Source: an uncultured Clostridia bacterium
GTDB taxonomy: Bacteria > Bacillota > Clostridia > Christensenellales > UBA1242
Assembly (NCBI GenBank): GCA_944381155.1
Contig: CALWKA010000006.1
Span: 1 to 59,991 of the forward strand
Direction of reading: 5' to 3'
DNA length: 59,991 bases
The notes beneath the pieces are model-generated. The model ran no database searches, was not told the origin of the DNA, and saw only the letters and a program-made list of their open reading frames with translations. The translations under genes and the position numbers were made by a program. Of the stretch, positions 1 to 7,421 are shown piece by piece. Numbering within the stretch: position 1 is the stretch's first letter; every line of letters begins with the position of its first letter.

Positions 1-73
1 GGGAGTGGCTCAGTGGTAGAGCGTTGCCTTGCCAAGGCAAATGTCGCGAGTTCGAATCTCGTCTTCCGCTCCA
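1..73 (+). tRNA. tRNA-Gly (GCC), 5' truncated
   Basis: The anticodon stem-loop TTGCC-TTGCCAA-GGCAA gives anticodon GCC, for glycine. The T arm (GCGAG-TTCGAAT-CTCGT) and an encoded CCA end are present. The 3' acceptor strand CTTCCGC needs a GCGGGAG partner, so the first two bases (GC) lie just outside the window. Confidence 0.95.
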
Positions 74-77
74 TAAA

Positions 78-95
78 CACAATATATTGTGCTTT
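78..95 (+). terminator. terminator after tRNA-Gly
   Basis: The perfect palindrome CACAATATATTGTG is followed by CTTTT directly after the tRNA CCA end. It is short and AT-rich but well placed to end the tRNA transcript. Confidence 0.5.
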
Positions 96-103
96 TAATA
101 TGT

Positions 104-147
104 CTAGGTTGTACATTTAGTGGTGTCAAACCTAGTCATTTTTATTT
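104..147 (+). terminator. second hairpin with U-rich tail after tRNA-Gly
   Basis: The stem CTAGGTT (104-110) pairs with AACCTAG (129-135), followed by TCATTTTTATTT. It could be a backup terminator for the tRNA. Nothing else is recognisable from 148 to 335. Confidence 0.45.
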
Positions 148-335
148 GTGAGTAGAATTTAAGCATAATTAATTGTATATAAGTTTATTTAATAAACGAA
201 TAAATATTATGACTAAAAATTATGCTCATATAGTATAAACGAATGGCATATCATAAGTATGAGATAGCAAAAGTTAGGTAAAATGCGAAATAAACGCAAT
301 TATTATTATATATTCGCAATATACGAGAGAAAAAA

Positions 336-674
336 ATGTCAAATTATTTATTATATCGTGATGCGTTTGTAATTGAGACGAATAAAAATGATGAATTAAT
401 ATTAGTTAAAGTACAGTCTGGAGGTAAATTGACTGTCATTAATAAAATTGGTCAAAAAGAAAAGTATAATGCTCATCTTAAGCGATTGGATAATGAGGGA
501 AAACCAATAAAGTTGGGAGACAAATTTAAACGTGGCAATCCTAAATATGATATTTCAGAAAAAGAAGCTAATACAATCAAAATCAATGCAATTAATCATC
601 CCAATAAGAATTCACGATACAAAAATAAAATTGAACTTAGAAAACTTAAGGGACGACAAAAAAAGAAGCCTTAA
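336..674 (+). CDS. hypothetical protein, 112 aa
   Basis: I do not recognise this family. It is a basic, lysine-rich soluble protein with no membrane segment. Its C-terminal third is strongly charged and ends in Gly-Arg-Gln-Lys-Lys-Lys-Pro, which could suit nucleic acid binding, but no domain supports that. The start has only a weak GAGAG-type ribosome site. The gene stands alone between tRNA genes, a position often used by mobile or accessory genes, and a run of hairpins follows its stop codon. The reading frame looks intact with normal codon use, so it is probably real. Confidence 0.6.
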   Translation: MSNYLLYRDAFVIETNKNDELILVKVQSGGKLTVINKIGQKEKYNAHLKRLDNEGKPIKLGDKFKRGNPKYDISEKEANTIKINAINHPNKNSRYKNKIELRKLKGRQKKKP

Positions 675-740
675 AGGCTTCCGCTAGTTGTTGGATGACC
701 AACAATATATAGAGACATTGTTGTGCTTAACCTATATATC
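664..740 (+). other. cluster of hairpins at the 3' end of the 336-674 gene
   Basis: Three potential stems lie in a row: GAAGCC/GGCTTC (665-681) across the stop codon, TTGTTGG-ATGA-CCAACAA (688-705), and ATATATAG (105-112 of the 600s, that is 705-712) with CTATATAT (732-739). There is no tight U run, so this may be an RNA structure or a mRNA 3' stabiliser rather than a simple terminator. Confidence 0.4.
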
Positions 741-813
741 AATCTTATTATATGCAATTTTTTATAAAAAGTCAATAAGTTGAGTAAAAAATTAAATAAC
801 ATAGGAGAAAAAT

Positions 814-900
814 ATGTATTTTAATGATAATATTGAAAAAAATATGGGTTTGCTGAAGCAATATTGCAAAATCTATATAATTTTAATTAAAAAACAATAA
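814..900 (+). CDS. possible micro-ORF, 28 aa
   Basis: An ATG stands 6 bases after a good AGGAG site (803-807) and opens a 28-codon frame ending in TAA at 898-900. The peptide has a charged N-terminal half and an Ile-rich, Lys-ended C-terminal half. I recognise no family. It may be a short peptide gene or the remains of a longer gene. The rest of 741-1018 is AT-rich and holds nothing else I can name. Confidence 0.25.
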   Translation: MYFNDNIEKNMGLLKQYCKIYIILIKKQ

Positions 901-1018
901 AAAATATTTTAATGAAAAATATTGAATATTAAACTATTATTTTAATAATAAATTAAAAAACTTTCATAAAATATGTTGCAATTTTATTTTTTTTCATATA
1001 TAATTATATAGTCTGTGT

Positions 1019-1092
1019 GGCACCATCGCCAAGGGGTAAGGCTCGGGTCTGCAAAACCCTCATCACCAGTTCGAATCTGGTTGGTGCCTCCA
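1019..1092 (+). tRNA. tRNA-Cys (GCA)
   Basis: The acceptor strands GGCACCA and TGGTGCC pair. The anticodon loop CTGCAAA gives GCA, for cysteine. The T arm CACCAG-TTCGAAT-CTGGTT and an encoded CCA end are present. It is 74 bases long. Confidence 0.95.
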
Positions 1093-1100
1093 TTCTTGTT

Positions 1101-1129
1101 TTTACTATTAATATTTTAATGGATAATAG
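1101..1129 (+). promoter_or_regulatory. possible promoter for the tRNA-Leu repeat array
   Basis: TTTACT, a 17-base spacer, then TAATAG. Transcription would start near 1136, about 20 bases before the first tRNA-Leu-like unit. I see no equally good promoter inside the repeat unit, so the array and the tRNA-Leu may form one transcript. Confidence 0.35.
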
Positions 1130-1157
1130 ACAAGCATAATAATATAAACAATTTTAT

Positions 1158-1346
1158 GCCGGTGTGGCGAAATGGCAGACGCGCGTCACAATCGGCACCT
1201 ATGCTGGATTGCTCGAAAGCTCGCAATGCTTGCGTAGGCTAGATTGTTCCTTATCCTACTGCGAACGATAGTTCTTGTAGGGACCTTGTCCTGTGCTTCA
1301 TAATTATAAAGTGCAATGACGAATTAATTTATCTTAATCAAAATAT
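1158..1346 (+). repeat. tandem repeat unit 1: gutted tRNA-Leu plus structured tail (189 bp)
   Basis: Bases 1-25 of the unit are identical to bases 1-25 of the intact tRNA-Leu at 1536 (acceptor 5' strand and D arm). The anticodon, variable and T arms are missing. After a short GCGTCACA linker, ATCGGCACC (1191-1199) resembles the tRNA 3' end, and GCCGGT/ATCGGC can pair as a 6-bp acceptor. The remaining ~147 bases fold well: CCTATGC/GCGTAGG (1198-1204 with 1232-1238) encloses ATTGC/GCAAT, then CCTAC-TGC-GAAC-GATA-GTTC-TT-GTAGG (1255-1281). It could encode a tRNA-like small RNA. Confidence 0.9.
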
Positions 1347-1535
1347 GCCGGTGTGGCGAAATGGCAGACGCGCGTCACAATCGGCACCTATGCTGGATTG
1401 CTCGAAAGCTCGCAATGCTTGCGTAGGCTAGATTGTTCCTTATCCTACTGCGAACGATAGTTCTTGTAGGGACCTTGTCCTGTGCTTCATAATTATAAAG
1501 TGCAATGACGAATTAATTTATCTTAATCAAAATAT
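1347..1535 (+). repeat. tandem repeat unit 2, identical to unit 1 (189 bp)
   Basis: Compared by eye base for base, this unit is identical to the unit at 1158-1346 over all 189 bases. It abuts the intact tRNA-Leu, whose first 25 bases again repeat the unit start. Perfect identity in non-coding DNA points to recent duplication, ongoing homogenisation, or a repeat-collapse or expansion error in assembly. Confidence 0.9.
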
Positions 1536-1623
1536 GCCGGTGTGGCGAAATGGCAGACGCACAGGACTTAAAATCCTGGGGGCTTAACCGCCCGTGTCGG
1601 TTCGATCCCGACCACCGGCACCA
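1536..1623 (+). tRNA. tRNA-Leu (TAA)
   Basis: The acceptor GCCGGTG pairs with CACCGGC. The anticodon stem-loop CAGGA-CTTAAAA-TCCTG gives TAA, for leucine. The long variable arm typical of leucine tRNAs (GGGGGCTTAACCGCCC region) and an encoded CCA are present. It is 88 bases long and is the intact member of a three-fold array with the two truncated units upstream. Confidence 0.95.
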
Positions 1624-1651
1624 AAGAGAGAAATATCTATTGTTTTAATAA

Positions 1652-1688
1652 CTTGACAACATTTTAAAGTGGTTGTCAAGTTTTTTTT
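1652..1688 (+). terminator. strong intrinsic terminator after tRNA-Leu
   Basis: CTTGACAAC and GTTGTCAAG form a 9-bp stem followed by eight T residues. It ends the tRNA-Leu transcript. The stretch from 1689 to 1906 is AT-rich and I see nothing else in it. Confidence 0.9.
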
Positions 1689-1906
1689 GAACGCGATATT
1701 CTATAATTCAAAGTAATTGTCATATTTTGTTTGCGCAATTGAAAATAATAACTGAAAATTGTTGTAAATTGTATACTATAAATTATTAATTATATTCAAA
1801 TGAATTTTGATTTTTTATTAGATTGTGAAAGAAGTCATAATGTCAGTATAATTCATATCAAATTTTTCATATTTATTTATTTATTGGCTTTATAATAGAA
1901 AAACAT

Positions 1907-1936
1907 TTGATTTATATATTAAACTTTTGTTATACT
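1907..1936 (+). promoter_or_regulatory. promoter of the ABC transporter operon
   Basis: TTGATT, an 18-base spacer, then TATACT, about 38 bases before the start codon at 1974. Confidence 0.55.
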
Positions 1937-1973
1937 ATTTTAGCGTTAAGGCATAAATATATTAGGAGAAAAG

Positions 1974-2690
1974 ATGTTAAAAATAGAACATTTGACAAAA
2001 AAATATGGTGATAAAATAGCGGTAGATGATTTGTCTTTGACTGTAGAAGATGGAAAAATTTGCGCTTTTATCGGTCATAATGGGGCAGGAAAAACTACTA
2101 CGCTGAAAGCAATTGCGGGAATAATAAATTTTGACAACGGCAAAATTTCGATCAATGATATTGATATTCAATCTGATCCGCTGAAAGCAAAACTTCAAAT
2201 GGCATATTTGCCCGACAATCCTGACTTATACGAACATTTGAAAGGAATTGAATATCTAAATTTTATTGCAGATGTGTTTAATTTGAGTGTAGAAGAAAGG
2301 AAGAAAAATATTGAAGAATACGCAAAAAGACTTGAGATATATAAAGATTTAATAGATCCAATTTCTTCGTACAGTCACGGTATGAAACAAAAGTTAGCAT
2401 TAGTTTCCGCACTCATTCATAAACCAAAATTGTTGCTACTAGACGAACCATTTGTTGGGCTTGACCCGATCAGCAGTCATCAATTTAAGATGATATTGCA
2501 AGAATTGGCAGATAGTGGGGCTACGATTTTTTATTCCACACACGTTCTAGATGTGGCTGAAAAAATATGTTCGGATGTAGCAATAATCAAACAAGGAAAA
2601 CTGATTGTGTATGATACAATGGAGAAGGTTAAAGGGATGAGTTCGCTTGAAGACATTTTCTTGGAGTTAGAGAATGAAAAACACGATTAA
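1974..2690 (+). CDS. ABC transporter ATP-binding protein (ABC-2 exporter type)
   Basis: This is the ATPase subunit that powers a membrane exporter at the inner face of the membrane. Walker A (GHNGAGKTT) lies near residue 34, the signature motif SYSHGMKQK near 133 and Walker B (LLLLDEPF) near 154, followed by a switch histidine in STHV. The length (238 aa) is usual for the CcmA/ABC-2 class. A clear AGGAG site precedes the start. The gene overlaps its permease partner by 17 bases, so the two are translated together. The substrate cannot be told from the sequence. Antibiotic, lipid or peptide export are family possibilities. Confidence 0.9.
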   Translation: MLKIEHLTKKYGDKIAVDDLSLTVEDGKICAFIGHNGAGKTTTLKAIAGIINFDNGKISINDIDIQSDPLKAKLQMAYLPDNPDLYEHLKGIEYLNFIADVFNLSVEERKKNIEEYAKRLEIYKDLIDPISSYSHGMKQKLALVSALIHKPKLLLLDEPFVGLDPISSHQFKMILQELADSGATIFYSTHVLDVAEKICSDVAIIKQGKLIVYDTMEKVKGMSSLEDIFLELENEKHD

Positions 2691-4248
2691 TTTGGCAAAA
2701 ATATATTTCAAAGAAATGCTAACTAATTCGTTTAGCAGATCGAGCAAACGCAGTGGCGCAAAAAACGCATTAACATTTGCATTATTATTTATTTTCATAG
2801 CAGTTTGTTTAGGATATATGATATACAATTTTGCTGTTTTGCAAGTTAGCGTGTCAGGTTCGGCTAAGGGGATAATTGTGTTGGGGTTATTGATCGCCAC
2901 AATTATGGTGATTATGATGACAGCATTCGATACGCAAGGATATTTTTATCAGTCAAAAGATTATGAACTTCTTCAATCGCTTCCAATCAAAACCACTAGC
3001 ATAATCACGGCAAAATATATCAGTTCGTATATAATGTCATTTATTTATAATTCAATGATTGCTATTCCAACATTTGTGATATATTTTTGTTTTGAGCAGA
3101 TCAGCGCATTATCTATAATATTTGCAATAATAGGACTGATTTTGCTACCTGCATTTACCCAACTAATAGGCAGTTTGCTTGCTTGGATAGTGAATATTAT
3201 TTCTAGCAAAATGAAGAATAAAAATATAATTAGAAGCGTAATTTCAATTTTGTTTTTGATACTTGTATATGTATTCATTTATTCAGCGGATACGACCGCA
3301 TTTGTCGATGCATTTATAGGACAAGTGCCGATTGCAATTAAAATAGTTTTGCCACAAATATATTTTTTGCACAATGCTATAACGAGTTCAAGTATTCTAT
3401 GGATGTTGGCTTTTGTGCTGACAAGTTTGGCATTCACTTCAATCAGCATATTGGTGGTATCAATAAGTTATAAAAAGATTAATTCTGATTTGAACACAAA
3501 CATAAAATCAAAGAAAAAAGGAAAAATTTATTATAAAAAATCAAAACCAATATCTACATTAATTAAGAAAGAAGCAAAAACATTTTTTTCTAGTCCAATA
3601 TATCTGATTAATGGCATAATTGGTCCTGTATTAGTGATTATAATGGCGGTCGTGTTGGCGAACGGGATGAACGGACTAGCGGGTGAAAGTTTAAACATTT
3701 TTGCGGTAATTTCAATGACATTATTTACATTGGTGTTAGGAATAGTGCCGACCACCGCAGTATCAATATCAATTGAAGGTAGCAAATTTTATTCTCTCAA
3801 AAGTTTTCCAATAAGATATGAAAGTATAATATTTTCAAAAATAGGATTTAATTTTATATTGTCTTTTCCTTTTTTATTGATTGCGCAAATAATTCTTTGG
3901 GTAGTTAATCCGTTTGAAATAGGGATTTGTATTTTATTGTTTTTCTATTACATTATCAGTTTAATTTTGTATGCATCGTTTGGGATGCTGATGAATTTGA
4001 AGATGCCAAGATTGAAGTGGAGTAGCGAGACGCAAGCGGTGAAGCAGGGTGGTAGTATGATAACAACGATGATTGTAAATATGATAGTATCATTTTTACC
4101 ATTAATAATGTATTTTATATTAATGTCGTATATAAAATCTATAGTTTTGTATATGTGTATTATGTTTGTAATCAACTTTGCTTTATTAATTGTGGTATTA
4201 ACATTATTGTTTACATTAGGAAAAAAATTATATAACAAAATACAATAG
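2674..4248 (+). CDS. ABC-2 type permease, 524 aa
   Basis: The membrane half of the exporter encoded with the ATPase at 1974. It has roughly twelve hydrophobic segments in two blocks, separated by a lysine-rich cytoplasmic stretch around residues 270-300. This is the pattern of long ABC-2 permeases in Bacillota. The start is supported by GGAG about 8 bases upstream, inside the end of the ATPase gene. No substrate is evident. A long AT-rich spacer follows. Confidence 0.8.
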   Translation: MKNTINLAKIYFKEMLTNSFSRSSKRSGAKNALTFALLFIFIAVCLGYMIYNFAVLQVSVSGSAKGIIVLGLLIATIMVIMMTAFDTQGYFYQSKDYELLQSLPIKTTSIITAKYISSYIMSFIYNSMIAIPTFVIYFCFEQISALSIIFAIIGLILLPAFTQLIGSLLAWIVNIISSKMKNKNIIRSVISILFLILVYVFIYSADTTAFVDAFIGQVPIAIKIVLPQIYFLHNAITSSSILWMLAFVLTSLAFTSISILVVSISYKKINSDLNTNIKSKKKGKIYYKKSKPISTLIKKEAKTFFSSPIYLINGIIGPVLVIIMAVVLANGMNGLAGESLNIFAVISMTLFTLVLGIVPTTAVSISIEGSKFYSLKSFPIRYESIIFSKIGFNFILSFPFLLIAQIILWVVNPFEIGICILLFFYYIISLILYASFGMLMNLKMPRLKWSSETQAVKQGGSMITTMIVNMIVSFLPLIMYFILMSYIKSIVLYMCIMFVINFALLIVVLTLLFTLGKKLYNKIQ

Positions 4249-4655
4249 TTTTGATGCTGAACATACGAATATGCAAGTTAACATTAGCAAAAATTTTAAT
4301 CTAAACAAATTGTAATTAGTAAATTTTAAATAAACAAACAACATCATTAAAAATAAATATTGACCACAAACAAAAAATCGGACATATTAAACAAAAAAAC
4401 TAAAGGTTGACTTGTCTAAACTAGCAAAAACAAAAAAACATACTATAAAAGTAAAATTTTCCTTTTATTATTTTAAAAAAAACAGATTAAAATAGTTTAT
4501 TTTTGGAGTTTTAAAACTTTAATAAAGTTTATATAGCCAAATTTCGTTTAATTAATTTTCAAGTTGGATATTAGCAATTATATTGAAAAAATATAAATAA
4601 AATAATCTATAATAAAAGTTTAAAAACTGATTGTATCAAAAATAATTATTAAAAT
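4249..4655. other. gene-free AT-rich spacer
   Basis: No open frame with a plausible ribosome site, no RNA gene and no promoter I would defend. It is made mainly of A/T runs. Confidence 0.6.
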
Positions 4656-4699
4656 ATCTCTAGTTAACAGGGAAGTATCCCAACAAACTAGAGATTTTT
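4656..4699. terminator. nested hairpin, probably a bidirectional terminator
   Basis: A 10-bp outer stem ATCTCTAGTT/AACTAGAGAT encloses an inner GGGA-AGTA-TCCC hairpin, with AACA on both sides of the internal loop. TTTTTC follows on the plus strand and ATTTT on the minus strand. It lies about 110 bases beyond the stop of the minus-strand gene at 4809. Confidence 0.6.
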
Positions 4700-4808
4700 C
4701 ATATCGTTTAATAGATTTTTCATCAATATGTAATTGATTGAATGCTAAAACAAAATTTAAAAGCAAGCGCAATGAGATAGAATCAAAGAGATGAAAAACA
4801 ATTAAAAT

Positions 4809-5504
4809 TTAAGTGAAACATTCTTCAAGAGAAAGGTATGCAGATCTAGATTTTTTATTTACTTTGCTGAAATAATCTAGTGCAATCATTAGGGAATAAA
4901 CCAATTTTTTATCATTCTTTTCGCTAGCGATAAATAACGAATTTAAAAGCATTGTAAATTCTTCTTTTTCATTCAATTTTAACTTATAATTGTCAATATT
5001 TTTCATTATTACGCGTATGCAATTTTTAATTTTGTTGTAATAATTTGTTTGATAATCATCAGTATCTACAATGATGTGGCGCTTTGAATATATATCATTG
5101 ATAGCCTGCTTGAAAGGAATGATGATTGCGTTTGCAAAATTATAAAATTCTTTTCCGTTAGGTTCACCTTCATTTTTGAAATATCTAGCGAGAAAATCGT
5201 AGAAATCATAAATTTTGTTGTCAAATCTATACAGAAGGTTATATACAAAAGCGATGACTTCTTTTTCTTCCGTAGGGATAGTCAGCGTAAAACCTTTTTC
5301 ATTTTCTCTAGATGCTTGCGAAAATGCTGTATTAAAATCATAATCATCAATGCAAGATGATACAATATTTTTGATTTTTTCATCCTCTGAAATGATATGT
5401 AGAATTGATGCTATTTTGATATCTGCTAAAATGTATTTTCCTAAAATAAATTCGTCACAAGCGGTGTTGAAAGGAATTAATTCGTGTACACTTTGACTAT
5501 TCAT
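4809..5504 (-). CDS. conserved-type hypothetical protein, 231 aa
   Basis: I do not recognise the family. The protein is soluble, mostly helical in appearance and acidic, with no signal peptide or membrane segment. The start is supported by AGGAG about 8 bases upstream, and by a promoter (TTGCTA-17-TATAAT) at 5521-5549 on the minus strand. It is divergent from the DUF4364 gene at 5617 with 112 bases between them. The shared control region hints at related regulation, but the function is unknown. Confidence 0.75.
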   Translation of the reverse strand: MNSQSVHELIPFNTACDEFILGKYILADIKIASILHIISEDEKIKNIVSSCIDDYDFNTAFSQASRENEKGFTLTIPTEEKEVIAFVYNLLYRFDNKIYDFYDFLARYFKNEGEPNGKEFYNFANAIIIPFKQAINDIYSKRHIIVDTDDYQTNYYNKIKNCIRVIMKNIDNYKLKLNEKEEFTMLLNSLFIASEKNDKKLVYSLMIALDYFSKVNKKSRSAYLSLEECFT

Positions 5505-5520
5505 ATATACTCCTATAATT

Positions 5521-5549
5521 ATTATATCAAAAATTTAAAATCATAGCAA
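5521..5549 (-). promoter_or_regulatory. promoter of the 4809-5504 gene
   Basis: Read on the minus strand: TTGCTA, 17 bases, TATAAT. It is followed by an AGGAG ribosome site and the ATG at 5504. Confidence 0.7.
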
Positions 5550-5570
5550 GAGATTTAAGATGTAAAAAAG

Positions 5571-5599
5571 TTGTCATTTTTTCAATAATGTTGTATAAT
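5571..5599 (+). promoter_or_regulatory. promoter of the DUF4364 gene
   Basis: TTGTCA, 17 bases, TATAAT. The leader is very short, and the ribosome site GGAAGGA lies right at the predicted transcript start. Confidence 0.7.
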
Positions 5600-5616
5600 A
5601 GGTGGAAGGATAGATT

Positions 5617-6153
5617 ATGGATTTCGTACCAGATAATACAGTTAACAAATTAATTTTATTATATGTTTTGGACAAAATGGAGATTCCGCTTACAGAAAAT
5701 TCCATTTTGGAGATTTGTTCGAGCCAAAATAATTGGGTGAATTGGATGGACTGCAAAGATTTATTGTCGCAACTGATCAATTCGAAATTTGTATATAAAC
5801 CCAATACAGATAGCGATGAAAATAGATATTATATCACGGTGGCAGGTCGGGAGTGCTTGTCACAATTTTATACAAGGATTCCCGCTAGTTTGCGTGACAA
5901 GATTTCGCATTTTGCGCAGGAGAACAAGATGCAATTCAAACGCAATCAAGAATATGTTGCGAAGTCGTACAAGAATGAAGACGGAAGTTACACTGTAGAT
6001 TTAAGGATTTTGGAGCCACTGACTACCGATTCAATTTTTTCATTGAAATTAAAGACGGACACTCGTCATAATGCCACAGTTGCTTGCAAACGCTGGCGTG
6101 AATTGGCGGCAAATGTGTACGAATATATTTATAGTAAGATTATAGAAAATTAG
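5617..6153 (+). CDS. DUF4364 family protein (winged-helix-like)
   Basis: A 178-residue protein matching the pattern of the clostridial DUF4364 family. The N-terminal ~75 residues read like a winged-helix DNA-binding domain (helices, then a YYITVAGRECL wing-like segment). A beta-rich C-terminal half follows, with a TRHNATVACKRWRE-like helix near the end. It may be a transcription factor, but its targets are unknown. It is preceded by its own promoter and a purine-rich ribosome site, and is divergent from the unknown gene at 4809. Family assignment is from memory of the sequence pattern. Confidence 0.75.
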   Translation: MDFVPDNTVNKLILLYVLDKMEIPLTENSILEICSSQNNWVNWMDCKDLLSQLINSKFVYKPNTDSDENRYYITVAGRECLSQFYTRIPASLRDKISHFAQENKMQFKRNQEYVAKSYKNEDGSYTVDLRILEPLTTDSIFSLKLKTDTRHNATVACKRWRELAANVYEYIYSKIIEN

Positions 6154-6277
6154 ATAAAAATTGGGTTGTATTTTAAAATTTTAAATATGAAAAATATGAA
6201 TTTGAGTTTGTTGTATTTTAAAATTTAAAGCAAACATTATTAGAAAATAAGTAAATTCAACGATTTTTAAAAAAAAC

Positions 6278-6344
6278 CGCGCATACTATGTGCTGAATGA
6301 TTGAAGTTAACAACTTTTAAGATTCACACAATACAAATGGCGCG
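6278..6344. other. possible terminator or RNA structure between convergent genes
   Basis: CGCGCAT (6278-6284) can pair with ATGGCGCG (6337-6344) with one bulged base. A-runs lie to the left and ATTTATTTT to the right, between two convergent genes. The 52-base loop makes it weaker than a normal terminator. Just upstream is a 17-base direct repeat (6165-6181 and 6210-6226). Confidence 0.3.
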
Positions 6345-6438
6345 ATTTATTTTATAATCATTTTCAAAATTAATATAAAATTTAAACAATCGTATTCAAA
6401 ATTTATTGAGAAGTTAAGGTTATAATATAATTATTTGA

Positions 6439-6984
6439 TTAATACAAAGCATTATATTCTTGAACGCTAGATATGGTGTTCATTTCCATTTTGATATGAT
6501 AAACGCTATTGAAACCGCTGATTGCAAATAAAATCAAAATTGGCATATAAAAGGTGATTGATGAAAAATATACAAGTTCCAAAACTGAATATGTGATTCC
6601 GCAGACAAGCACCAACATCATTGCGAAAGCAATAAATTTGGACAAATAATTAAACATTTTCAAGAAACTACCTTTTTTGTTGTTTGAAATCACGCTGATA
6701 GTGCGCACCGCTTTTCCTTGGTGGCGGACCTCGTTTATGATATTAATATCTCTAAATGCGTAAATCAGGGCAGTGAGCGCCAGGATGAGAGAAATCAACA
6801 TTACAAACACGCTGACTATCAACATAGTGTTAGATAGTGAATCGTGAAAATAATTGAAAAACATAGATATTAATTGCCAAATAAATATTGCCAAAAACAA
6901 TGACATAAATATAATTCGGAAAATCATATCTTTTTTAAGAATTGGCAAATCTTTATGCTGATATTCAAGTTTTTTGAATTTCAT
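6439..6984 (-). CDS. hypothetical membrane protein, 181 aa
   Basis: About four membrane segments: two in the N-terminal half and two close together in the C-terminal half, separated by a basic cytoplasmic stretch. A longer frame begins at 7029. I chose the ATG at 6984 because an AGAGGT site sits just before it and the 15 extra residues look non-coding. I do not recognise the family. It converges with the DUF4364 gene and stands alone. Confidence 0.6.
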   Translation of the reverse strand: MKFKKLEYQHKDLPILKKDMIFRIIFMSLFLAIFIWQLISMFFNYFHDSLSNTMLIVSVFVMLISLILALTALIYAFRDINIINEVRHQGKAVRTISVISNNKKGSFLKMFNYLSKFIAFAMMLVLVCGITYSVLELVYFSSITFYMPILILFAISGFNSVYHIKMEMNTISSVQEYNALY

Positions 6985-7124
6985 ATATACCTCTAATATT
7001 ATTTTACAATAAATATAGCTATATGTCAATCGATTTCAAATGAAGATATATAATTTTAAAACAGGGTAAAAAGGAAATAATTTTCATATAATAGAAAAGA
7101 TTTTTATAACTTTAACATAATAAT

Positions 7125-7154
7125 TTGAATGACTTTTATTATAAATTGTATAAT
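7125..7154 (+). promoter_or_regulatory. possible promoter in the 6985-7421 spacer
   Basis: TTGAAT, 18 bases, TATAAT. The transcript would start near 7161 and run into the small hydrophobic frame at 7187. Confidence 0.4.
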
Positions 7155-7186
7155 GATATAATATTTTTTAAAAGTAGAGTTTCTAA

Positions 7187-7267
7187 ATGGAATTAATTAA
7201 TGTAATATTTGTAATTATAATATTAGGAGTAAATATAATATTAGGATATTTTATTATAATTGTATGA
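7187..7267 (+). CDS. possible small hydrophobic peptide, 26 aa
   Basis: ATG, 26 codons, TGA. After the first four residues nearly all side chains are Ile, Val, Leu, Phe or Gly, so the peptide would be a single membrane helix. A promoter-like sequence lies 33 bases upstream but no good ribosome site is visible. AT-rich DNA gives Ile/Leu-rich frames by chance, so this is weak. The DNA from 7268 to 7421 is a degenerate TTATAT-type repeat without other content. Confidence 0.2.
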   Translation: MELINVIFVIIILGVNIILGYFIIIV

Positions 7268-7421
7268 TAAAATAAACAAATATTAATGTAAAAATATAAT
7301 ATTATATTTATTAATATTCTTTATATATTTTATATCACTATACTTTATATCATTATCATATTTTATTATACTTTATATTATAATCTATCATATTATTTAT
7401 ATTTTATATGTTTAGACGATT

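Noticed and set aside
1158..1535. Group I intron or split tRNA-Leu gene
   Set aside because: tRNA-Leu introns interrupt the anticodon loop of one gene. Here the downstream tRNA-Leu is complete, and the upstream units break off after the D arm and lack the anticodon arm.
1158..1535. Three ordinary tRNA-Leu genes in a row
   Set aside because: The first two units have no anticodon, variable or T arm, so they cannot be normal leucine tRNAs.
1976..2198. Antisense frames over the ABC transporter and many other long minus-strand frames opposite plus-strand genes
   Set aside because: They lie opposite strongly conserved coding sequences, have no ribosome sites and show no protein-family pattern.
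6985..7029. Upstream start for the membrane protein at 6439-6984
   Set aside because: It lacks a ribosome site, while AGAGGT lies just before the ATG at 6984.
7268..7421. CRISPR-like or regular repeat array
   Set aside because: The TTATAT-type repetition is degenerate and irregular, with no fixed spacer length. No CRISPR array was found elsewhere in the window.
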